This document shows, in pieces, positions 52,386 to 62,126 of a stretch of DNA of 64,000 bases; within the stretch, counting starts at the first letter, position 1; each line of letters begins with the position of its first letter. The stretch is from Alviniconcha marisindica (taxonomy: Eukaryota > Mollusca > Gastropoda > Provannidae): contig JABMCL010003497.1 of the NCBI GenBank assembly GCA_018857735.1, positions 336,243 to 400,242 on the forward strand, read 5' to 3'. The notes under the pieces are model-generated. The model was not told the origin of the DNA, ran no database searches, and saw only the letters and a list, made by a program, of their open reading frames with translations. The position numbers and the translations under genes were made by a program.

Positions 52386-53762
52386 ACTTGGCCTGTGCGA
52401 GCAGGATGAGCGGAGCGACCCGAGACCACAGCAGGTTTGAGTGACCACGGCCCAGACCGCAGCAGACAACCCAGTTGATGACGGCCAGCCACCAACACCA
52501 CCGACGCCGGGTGCCACAACTGACGACCCCGGCTAGCCACCAACACCACCGACGTCGTACACAACTGACGACCCTGGCTAGCCACCAGCACCACCGACGT
52601 CGTACCACAACCGACGACCCCGGCTAGCCACCAGCACCACCGACGTCGTACACAACTGACGACCCCGGCTAGCCACCAGCACCACCGGCGTCGTACCACA
52701 ACCGACGACCCCGGCTAGCCACCAGCACCACCGACGTCGTACACAACTGACGACCCCGGCTAGCCACCAGCACCACCGACGACCCCGGCTAGCCACCAGC
52801 ACCAACGACGCCGTACCACCCTCAGGGAAAACTCCCAGTGGGAGTGGTTCAACCGCTCCATGCAGTCCGCTGCGTACCCTGCCGCCGGAGCAGAAACCCA
52901 GGTGGCCTTGAGCGTAAGGTGCGCCGAAAAGACATGCCGGCCACCACTCCTTTTGTCGTCGACGCTGACCAGCAGTCTCCATCTCCGCGGCCAGACATCA
53001 GTGACTCTGGGAGTCAGACGGTGACAATGAACTGCATTTTACAACTGCAGACTAGCTCCTGCTGCTGTTGCGGTGCCAATAGTGCAACCTGTGGTTCCAC
53101 CTGTGCCTCTGCCTAGACGCTCGCGACGTCTGGCAGAGAACATTATTCAACAATAACCCGACCGCAAAGTTACCCGGCGCAGTACCGTGAGTGTGTTGAA
53201 ATTTGTTGACATGACATGTGTGTGATGATTGTATTTTTAAACTGTGTTCATGATTTTTATGTCAGATGCCATTTGTATTACTAGGTCATTTTCATGGTAT
53301 GTTTTTATCTTGGCTATTTTCAAGTTGTAGGTACAACATGTCGGAAAACATTGGTACTTAGGAGAATTTTGTTTAAATGCAAAGTTTCTAGTGTAACTAC
53401 CTGTTTTGCTGGCAAATAGTGCGGATTTTTGTGATCTAAATGGATTGTGAAATATGATAACTCAGTGACCGGTTGCTGCAGTACATACATAGGCCTTTTT
53501 CAGTAGGTTGTAGATATTAGAGGATTATTGTTTAAATAACAACCCTCTGTTGATCTAAGGCATAACGCCGCCTCTGATTTGGTCTTATTTGAAGTTGCGG
53601 ACTCTCATATTAAATATATGTTAGTCAAAGGATGTTGATTTTGTTTTCCGGTTCAGCCGGAGATCGTCTTAGCCCCTTCTAGGTTGTTACGTTAAATACG
53701 TCGCCTGACAGATTGGTGTTTTTACACAGCGAGGACGCTGGTAGTGGTAGAGTAGGGGGGGA
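52386..53762 (+). other. Interior of the LTR element, lacking pol
   Basis: A putative primer-binding site TGGCCTGTGCGAGCAGGA at 52389-52406 (tRNA not identified) is followed by a tandem array of a 42-45 bp GC-rich unit (52481-52820). A short frame at about 53038-53149 ends PVPLPRRSRRLAENIIQQ-stop. This resembles the extreme C-terminus of Gypsy-type pol polyproteins, a possible relic. Confidence 0.7.
52481..52820. repeat. GC-rich 42-45 bp tandem repeat inside the LTR element
   Basis: Units of CACCACCGACGTCGTACCAC AACCGACGACCCCGGCTAGC repeat about seven times. Each minus-strand copy reads a Trp/Val-rich frame, an artefact. Confidence 0.9.
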
Positions 53763-54999
53763 TGTGAGCAAGTGCTCTTTGTACGTTTTTACAATAATCC
53801 CGCCCCGGTTATCAGATCCATGCAATTTCATTACTGTACTGTTAGTAACCCGGGAACCGGAGCAGACGACGCTTTTGTTTTGAAGCGCTGCGTGTTGCGT
53901 AACGCCACATGGCCTTCACACAGCCGACCGGCGATAGCCGCTGGTGCGCGCCATTTTCAAATCTGTTTACTCCCTTTAAAATTTTGACCGCTTGTTTGTT
54001 TACCTACTCTTTGTTCACCTAGTCCTTTTTATGCACTAAGTCATGTGGAATATAATTTGGCATCTTAGAATGTTTATTTAGATCTTATTTAGACGCAGGA
54101 TCGAGCTTAATCAGTTGCTGATTCCTCTCTAGGTCCATTCTTTTTATAACCGTCGTCTGCATGGCGCATTTTCTGTGTAGTACTAGTGAATAGTAGTGAA
54201 TCGTTGTTTTGACTGATTGAAGTAATTCTGTGTCGATCAGTGCTTTGTCGTATAGTATTTTGCTTAGCTGACTTCATGTTTAGTGTTTATTTTGGGTTGA
54301 AATTAACTTATTGAGTATTGTGTACTGTAGAAGCTAAATTATATTCATAGACTACTTGATATCACTATCAGCGCTGTTGCGACTAAGATAACGCGCCCAG
54401 GCGAAAGTTCGCACCGATTGTTTTAGTACTAGTCTTTGAGTGTGTCTTGCTTCTCTTATAGAGCGTTGTGTTGTAATTGTTATGTACCATTTTAACCGTG
54501 GGAGCGTGTTCTTTATTCTGATGTAAGTTTTATTGATAGTTATATTTTGTACATTGTGTTAGTTGTGATTTAGTTGTACGAATCTGCTTAGAGACAGGTG
54601 CAAGCCACGCTTCCCACTCTTGTTGCAAATTAAATCAGTCATGTGTGTACATTTTGTTTATACGGTTTAAAAGGTTGTAACTGTAGCTTTTATTTGATGT
54701 ATTTCATGTTTTAATTAGTTTAGTTATTGTTGAGGAAACTGTATTTGTGCGGGCCAAGGAAACACAATAGTCAGCCATTTTGTGGTCCAGAGGGCTGATT
54801 TCATTGTAGCGATAGCGTGTGTTCTTTGCGGCCCGCGCAGTTCTCTTATCTATGCGTGCGCGTGAGGATTTTGGGGGTGCTGAGAAAGTTGTCTGCTGCT
54901 GTAGAATAAAGCCTGTTTGCCGTAGCCTCCTGCTGTGGTCTCCATTTTGACTGACTCCGCTGCCTGTGTCCTGTCCTTCTACCACTCCACTCCATTACA
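53763..54999 (+). repeat. 3' LTR
   Basis: Over 99% identical to the 5' LTR. Visible differences include GCACCATT/GCGCCATT, ATCAAG/ATCGAG, GCCGATT/GCTGATT, TAGCCG/TAACCG, CTAAGTTA/CTAAATTA, CTGTTG/CTGCTG and an A/T-run change. Confidence 0.93.
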
Positions 55000-55003
55000 T
55001 AAA

Positions 55004-56149
55004 GCTGTAATATTAATAATGAAAACTTCTTTTCTAATGGTGTTTTAGTGATATATTACAAATTTATAGTCAGTGCAACAGTAACACCTGCATAATGAAA
55101 AATAATATATATTTCAAGAACAAGTTATCTTCTAGTATTTAACTATAACAGCATAAGAGACAAGTGAAACTAAGGCATAATATTAACAACAAATGTCACT
55201 AAAAGTAACTTATATAATTCATAGTTTACTACTTACAGGAGTCACGCTGCCTTTTTACAGTGTTTTAGTGATTTACGTCACCTCACATGAAACATTACGT
55301 ATTTTACATCAGTGGTAAGAAAAATGCGCACAGTATAACCTAGAAATAGAATCGGCGCTCAAAGTCAAAATGATGAGGTAATGTAAATGAGCAGACAAAA
55401 ATAGTAAAAAGAAAAAAAGTGGAAACTTTCAGCAAATTTGCCGTTCACAAAGTTTTAATAGATCAGAACATCATACGTGGCATCATTTTCAGAAGATGGA
55501 CTCTGCACCAGACGGTATGTCAGCAAACCCAGTTCTTATCTACCCAGTTCTTATCTACTGCGGTACATGGTAACGAAAAGAAGTGGATGAGTTAAAACTG
55601 AGGCTGCTGTCATTTTCTAGCATTCATATTTTGGTGTCAACACACATTTTCAGTTTCACAATTTTTCACTACTGAATGATTGAGTAAATGGCGATGCATG
55701 CTGACAGTATAACTAGACATATTGGGTTGTTCCAAATCCCATTTCTGGGATTGTGTCTGCTGTCTACTGATGGGAAAATATCACTGATCACTTCAGCAAG
55801 GTGTGTGATTTCTGATCAGTCTGATATGGAGACTGATTCTTCTTCCAGATACAGGTTTGTTAGGATTTGGTTTGAAATGAATTTGTTCTTCCGAAAAGTA
55901 TGCAAATTTTATTCACAGAGAGTGTGCTACCAACTATAGTGTAAGGTGCAGGGATAAGATTTAAGGGGGGAAAAGTATCGCCTTGTACTGTAGTCCGAAA
56001 ATTACAGTAGTTTAATGCTTTTATTTTGTCATCATCCAGATACCACCCTTCACTGAATGGACTGGCAGTGCATGCTGGAGAGGAGTGCAGGGCCGCAGCT
56101 GAGATGATGCCAAGTTTTCAAATAGTATTCAGTGTTACCATCCATAATA
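55004..56149. other. Intron sequence, nothing recognised
   Basis: AT-rich unique DNA. An 83-codon + frame at 55688 has no support. Confidence 0.5.
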
Positions 56150-56720
56150 ATAATAGTAATAATGTACATTTATCATGCGCTCATCAATGCCCTGAATGCT
56201 AGCATGATAAATATTAACCTAAATACACAATTCTAATTTCTGTACACATGTGGAGCACAATCCTACCAAAACAATGTACATAAGATATTATATGAAATCA
56301 CACACACAGAGACACACACACACAATGACTACAGCAGAAATTGGGTACTGATATTAGTTGGTGTGGAAATACTGTGAGAAGAAGAAGGTTTTCAGTTTGG
56401 CTTTAAAAATAACAGGGTTGAGCAGTGTCTAAGGTCTTGTGGGAGTGAATTTCAAATGTGGGGTCCAAAGCAAGAGAAAGCATGAAACCCATGACTCTTG
56501 CGTTGTACTGCTGGATTTTCAGCATGCAGGTGTCAGAAGATAAGCGTAGTGTACAAGACAGAGTGTAGACATGTAGCAGTTCAGAAAGGTATGCAGGTCC
56601 AGAACCATTTATAGCATTGAAACACATACAACTACAAGCAACTTTATATTTAATACATTCTGAAATGGGAAGCCAGTGCAGTTTTTCCAGGAGAGGTGGC
56701 AGCAAAGTTTTGAATTTTCT
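56150..56720 (-). mobile_element. LINE 3'-end fragment
   Basis: On the minus strand it reads LLEKLHWLPISECIKYKVA and AINGSGPAYLSELLHVY, then the diverged WNSLP region, with the ATGATAAATGTACATT-(ATT)n tail at about 56150. It belongs to the same family as 47283-47820 but keeps more of the upstream motif. Confidence 0.82.
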
Positions 56721-57261
56721 GGAGAGGGGTTATCCATGAGTGATAACTTCAGTTGGTGTTGAGCCATTTGGAATATGCTGACGCAGCGGTGTTCAGTCCC
56801 TCTGCGTATGTACAGTCACACAGTGAGGCGGTTAAAATGCATACAGCACCCGAAGAATGCAATATTTCTACCAAATTCTGCAATGAGCATGACCCCTGAT
56901 TTATAAGACTTTACCAATACTACCTATATTCCCCCTCCTCACCAAACAGCTGTAGACTGATTACTACTAGAGTATTAGTTTGTACTAGTCTACTAGTACT
57001 ACTCCCAGTCCCACCATACACATAAATACATACAATATATATAATATAAATACATGTATGTATACCCAAAACACAGGTTAAATCCAAGGATGATGGTAAA
57101 AGATCAGTGTGACCATGCATTCACACATAACTAACTTGTTCACACATGTATAAAATACTATAAAGTATAATACTATAACTAACTAGTCAACGAAGCTGCC
57201 CTGCTAACACTATGTGACACAATGGAGCCAACTCCACAACACTCTGGATGTGTTTGCTGCA

Positions 57262-57327
<66 letters not shown>

Positions 57328-58247
57328 GTGTGTATGCACTTAGAATAGTCTCTATGAATCAATGAGTATGAACAAGATTTTGCACTTTACAAATACTTTA
57401 TTATTAATATTATTATTAAAACAGAAAAGGAAACTCACACATGGTCTGTGGATAACATAACAGCATGATTACAAGTTTTGGGATATATTATAAGACTCTA
57501 CTGTATGGTAAACAAATGCAAAAATTGGCATGAAAATTAATTATGGATTTTACACCACTGTCCTAGGAGTAGGAGGATTTATCGCAAACACACACAGACA
57601 CGAACATGCATAACACACTGTCTGTGAATAACATAACAGCATGATTACAAGTTTTGGGATATAATATATTATAAGACTCTACTGTATGGTAAACAAATGC
57701 AAAAATTGGCATGAAAATTATTTTATGGATTTTACACCACTGTCCTACTCCTAGGAGTAGGAGGAGGATTTAACCCAAACACACACAGACACGAACATGC
57801 ATAACGACATGCACACAGATTACAATCACACACACACTCTCTCTCTCTCTCTCTCTCTCTGATTACAAAGTTACACAAATGCTGTTCAAATTGAACTGGA
57901 CACTCTCAGTCTCACTAGTCTCAGTCCCCACTGATAAATTATGCATTATATTATTATTATACATGACCCCCTGTCAAAAGGTTGCACATTAAAGATTTAA
58001 ACCTTAGAATTTGATAACTGATATATATATAGAAATAAATTATTATTGCAATATATGTTCTGCACTGCAACAATGCAACTTTTGCAAGTGATCAGTTCAA
58101 AGAAAAGATTGTTTGAAATTTACACAAACACAGAAATAACAAATATCAAATGAACAGTACAAATATAATATTTTAATTATTAAGCTAATATACGGTCATG
58201 ACTAAATAAATACTACAGTCGTAACAGTGTCATATGAAGTCAAATGT
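56721..58247. other. Intron sequence with a duplicated 165-bp block and microsatellites
   Basis: (GT)n at 57265-57325. The block containing GGATAACATAACAGCATGAT and TTTTACACCACTGTCCTA occurs at about 57450-57610 and again at about 57625-57805. (CT)n at 57836-57860. Confidence 0.7.
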
Positions 58248-58398
58248 TGGCAATATCCACTTTTAGCCCCGTCGGTTCGCTATCCTCAAATTGTTTGAGG
58301 ATGCATGTGTGCGTGTGCTTGTGTACAGCACCGGCATAGCACGGAATGAACTGATGTGTGGATATATATATATGCCAACGTAGTGCATACTTCAGGTT

Positions 58399-58440
<42 letters not shown>

Positions 58441-58497
58441 TATATTCTCACACCATTTGAGGACAGCGAACCGACGGGGCTAAAAGTGAATATTGCC
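58248..58497. mobile_element. MITE-like element with about 45-bp terminal inverted repeats
   Basis: CAATATCCACTTTTAGCCCC GTCGGTTCGCTATCCTCAAA at the left end is repeated inverted at 58450-58497 with few mismatches. A possible ATGT target duplication flanks it. The interior is short, non-coding, and includes (CA)n at 58402-58437. Confidence 0.7.
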
Positions 58498-58880
58498 CCA
58501 ATGTTTACAGTTACACACAATTTTACTATTTTTAGAACTTGTGATAAAAATTCTTCTTCCGTAGTGTGACACCGTGAAGACGATGTTCGATGTATGAATC
58601 ATTCGTAACTGTATACTATCAAACTGTCTGCATTTTCCTTTCTACTTTCTTATGCTTAATGGAAGGTGGCTGCCCACTCAAAATGAAAAAAAGAAAAGAA
58701 ATTAGTAAGGGCACGTAACGATCCACTGAGTACGACTGTGATACAGTACAGACTGGACGTCTGGAGTAAACAGATAAAATAAAATGAGATTTAGACCCTA
58801 TCTAGAGGTTTAAACGATACTTCAACTGCCCAGTGCCATACAAAAAAATACTTACCACTGTTTCACTGATCACCACAGAT
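58498..58880. other. Intron sequence, nothing recognised
   Basis: AT-rich, unique within the window. Confidence 0.5.
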
Positions 58881-59301
58881 AACACGCCTTGTAAAATTTT
58901 AGGAAGACTTAAACAGTTTTGTTATTAAAAATAAAATCTAGTTCAGTCGTTCAGCATTCATTCTCGCGTGACCCCTGTAACTAAAGTTAACGAGGAGAGA
59001 ATAATATACGAATTGGACCAGATGAGAATAATTCAACTTAGGCATTCCACGTGTTTGTAAATCTCAAATGTCTGGAAAGAATGTCTATCATCACAGTAAT
59101 TTATCACGAAAAATAATACCATTCAATACAAAGACAAATATTCCTGGGTTCTTTACTCACCTTCTGTGCCCGTCGTTTGCTTTTTCTTAGTTTTATGACT
59201 GAGAATGAAACTCAGTGAATTGTCTACTTATCATCCGCCTGCGAAGCTGGGTGGAGCGTGTTGAAAAATGTTTTTCACACAGTTCCTAGACGCGCAAGCG
59301 C

Positions 59302-59384
59302 CACAATAACTGAAACCGATAAGTACAAGACAATTTTCATTCCGAATGAAAATTGTCTTGTACTTATCGGTTTCAGTTATTGTG
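59302..59384. repeat. Perfect 83-bp palindrome, copy 1
   Basis: 41-bp arms (CACAATAACTGAAACCGATA...) around a single central base at 59343. Confidence 0.97.
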
Positions 59385-59385
59385 T

Positions 59386-59468
59386 CACAATAACTGAAAC
59401 CGATAAGTACAAGACAATTTTCATTCCGAATGAAAATTGTCTTGTACTTATCGGTTTCAGTTATTGTG
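59386..59468. repeat. Perfect 83-bp palindrome, copy 2
   Basis: Identical to copy 1 and separated from it by a single T. In RNA each would be a 41-bp hairpin with a one-base loop. Confidence 0.97.
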
Positions 59469-59955
59469 GCATCAGCGTCAGTATAACCCAGTCTCAGTCG
59501 GTCCGTGATCGGCAGTGCCAGAAAATGTGCGCATCTCTCGCAGTAAAATCAGCGTTCACGCTCAGTTCAAACCCGGCTTGACGGAAGAGGGGTTGGCCTT
59601 GGGTCGTAATCCCCCAGCCTCCACTTCACTGCAGGCCCTGTTGTTGCTTCTGGTGTTGTTGTTGTTGTTGCCGGGTCAGTGGTGGTGATGGAAGTCACAG
59701 TCGTGTAGGTGGTGCTGCTGCTGCGGCCGCCTCTGCTGTCAATCTGGTGCTGCTAGTGTCGGCGTTGTCGGCGACGACTCGAGTCATGTTCAGTCTCTCC
59801 TCTGTAGCCACCGTCACGACTGTAACGGTGGTTACTGATGGTGATGATGATGGTCGCTTGTACATATAGCGGCTCTATTCTCCGCTCTCGAGCAGACTCA
59901 CTGCGGCGCGGCTGTCAGTGTCGCGTGTGATTCTATTGAAATGAGTGACTGTGGC

Positions 59956-59963
59956 TTTTTATA
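59956..59963 (-). promoter_or_regulatory. TATA box of a putative minus-strand promoter
   Basis: Reads GCTATAAAAAGCC on the minus strand. It is followed 30-35 bases later by GC-rich sequence rich in CAG/CAC, as expected for a 5'UTR. Its position fits the first exon ending at 59161. Confidence 0.45.
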
Positions 59964-59984
59964 GCGCGTCACGTTTTTGATTAT

Positions 59985-60200
59985 TCACCATAACTAGTTC
60001 TGTCATTCCACAGAAACCACAAGGTTTTATTAGGGACGGGGAGCCCAAGACGGCCACCTCGACTTTCACACAGCTCCTGAGCTCTGCCCCCCATTTTGCC
60101 CCCTTAATTTTTGGGCCCTTTGCCCCAGGACCGGAGGGCCCAATGGGACTCGGGCCCAGCCGGGGCGGCCACCCCCGACTTTCACATAGCCCCATAGCTC
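59985..60200 (-). mobile_element. SINE pieces immediately upstream of the TATA box
   Basis: On the minus strand GTGTGAAAGTCGAGGTGGCC..CCCCGTCCCTAATAAAACC repeats the words of the intron 10 SINE family. A second partial copy (GTGAAAGTCGGGGGTGGCC) precedes it. Confidence 0.6.
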
Positions 60201-60334
60201 TGAAGCCCAAGGACATTAAAAACCAGTTATTAACCCTTTTACTACTTGTGTTTGGTTTCAGTGGTGTTCCCTATGCTTTCCATTCATTCAAACCAACGCG
60301 AAAACTATCTTCTACACCGAAAACACCCATTCCT

Positions 60335-60640
60335 GTCTCAATCATTTTCTTTCCCCGGGTTTTTGCCCCTCTCTGTCTTCTGTCTTTCTGTCTGTCGTCT
60401 GGGCTCGTCTCTGTCTTGTCCTTTTGTCTCTGTCAGTTCTGTCTCGTCTCTCTCTGTCTCTTTTCTGTCCCGTTTTATTTTTTGTCTCTCTGTCTCTGGG
60501 CTGTCCCGTCTGTCTGTCCGGGCTTTCTGTCTGTCTGTCTGTCTGTCTGTCGGGCTGTCCTCTCTCTCTCCTTTTCCTCTCTCTCTCCTCTCTTTTCCTC
60601 TCTCTCTCTCTCTCCCTCCGTTTTCCCCTTTTTTGCCGTG
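60335..60640. repeat. (TCTG)n / TC-rich simple repeat
   Basis: Pyrimidine-rich degenerate repeat. Long Ser/Leu/Cys frames are artefacts. Confidence 0.85.
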
Positions 60641-60889
60641 GGCAGGAAAAGCATTTGATACGGAGGCGCTGACTCAGTCCTTTGGCAGTGCCTCGATACA
60701 CGAGTCCCTGCGTCTGAGGCTCAAGAAATGCTATACCATGAAACATTACGAAAGCGGCGGTATACAACCTAATTTGTATGAATTATACTGAGCTCGCTCT
60801 CTCCGCCGCCCCGCCGCCACCCCCACCTCTTTCAGTCTCGCCCTCACTCACAGACGCGACAACCGGGCCCATAACAACCCACCCCAAAC

Positions 60890-61198
60890 AACACCACAAA
60901 CCCCCACACTTTACCCACCCACACCACACACCCACCAAACACCCCCACACACACACCAACACACACACACACACACGCACACACAACAACCCACACACAC
61001 ACCGCACACACACACACCAACACACACACCAACCCCACACACACACACACACCACACACACACAACAATAAAACCCAAACAACCAAAACCCCCACACACA
61101 CCCCAACCACACACCAAAACACACAAAACCACACACACCCAAAACACCACACAAACACACACCCCACACACCCACACCCCACACACCCCCACACATGT
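60890..61198. repeat. Degenerate (CA)n / CCCACA tract
   Basis: CA-rich with frequent extra C runs. It looks like a (CA)n tract with consensus errors. Confidence 0.85.
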
Positions 61199-61362
61199 TT
61201 TTTCCTTTTTAAAACCACTTTTTTTTCTTCCCTTTTTTTTCTTTTTTACCAGTTTCACTGAGTAGAATTTTTCGGCGTGTCATATATATCAGAAATAAAC
61301 TTTTATATATATCAGAAGCAAACTGAGTGCCGGTTCCGGCCGAAATAACTCCAAACATGCAA

Positions 61363-62062
61363 AAGCCGGGTTTGAACTGAGCGTGAACGCTGATTTTACT
61401 GCGAGAGATGCGCACATTTTCTGGCACTGCCGATCACGGACCGACTGAGACTGGGTTATACTGACGCTGATGCCACAATAACTGAAACCGATAAGTACAA
61501 GACAATTTTCATTCGGAATGAAAATTGTCTTGTACTTATCGGTTTCAGTTATTGTGCACAATAACTGAAACCGATAAGTACAAGACAATTTTCATTCCGG
61601 GAAAGAAAATTGTCTTGTACTTATCGGTTTCAGTTATTGTGGCGCTTGCGCGTCTAGGAACTGTGTGAAAAACATTTTTCAACACGCTCCACCCAGCTTC
61701 GCAGGCGGATGATAAGTAGACAATTCACTGAGTTTCATTCTCAGTCATAAAACTAAGAAAAAGCAAACGACGGGCACAGAAGGTGAGTAAAGAACCCAGG
61801 AATATTTGTCTTTGTATTGAATGGTATTATTTTTCGTGATAAATTACTGTGATGATAGACATTCTTTCCAGACATTTGAGATTTACAAACACGTGGAATG
61901 CCTAAGTTGAATTATTCTCATCTGGTCCAATTCGTATATTATTCTCTCCTCGTTAACTTTAGTTACAGGGGTCACGCGAGAATGAATGCTGAACGACTGA
62001 ACTAGATTTTATTTTTAATAACAAAACTGTTTAAGTCTTCCTAAAATTTTACAAGGCGTGTT
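61363..62062. repeat. Right arm of the inverted duplication
   Basis: Reverse complement of 58881-59579. The palindromes are present, but the spacer T is missing and the second has CCGGGAAAG at its centre. Confidence 0.93.
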
Positions 62063-62093
62063 CCCCAAAAAAAAAAACCTTTTTTTGGGGGAA

Positions 62094-62126
<33 letters not shown>

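Larger units (their letters stand above)
51150..54999 (+). mobile_element. Non-autonomous LTR retrotransposon
   Basis: Two 1.24-kb direct repeats flank a 1,377-bp interior. The ends are TG...CA, and a 4-bp TAAA target duplication sits at 51146-51149 and 55000-55003. There is a primer-binding-like TGG at 52389 and a polypurine tract (AGTAGGGGGGGA) at 53751-53762. I counted about seven differences between the LTRs, so the insertion is recent. The interior has no gag, protease, RT or RNase H. It must move, if at all, with enzymes from a related element. Confidence 0.93.
58881..59579. repeat. Left arm of a 699-bp inverted duplication
   Basis: The reverse complement of this block, with few changes, is at 61363-62062. 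The arm contains the 5' splice donor of the minus-strand gene and the two perfect palindromes. Confidence 0.93.
59161..59930 (-). other. Putative non-coding first exon of the minus-strand gene
   Basis: It ends CACAGAAG|GTGAGTAAAG at 59161/59160, a consensus donor, with a TATA box at the other end. The next acceptor found on this strand that carries the gene is at 47168. It contains a 30-codon upstream ORF (59787-59695, TRVVADNADTSS...). The link to the gene is inference. Confidence 0.45.
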
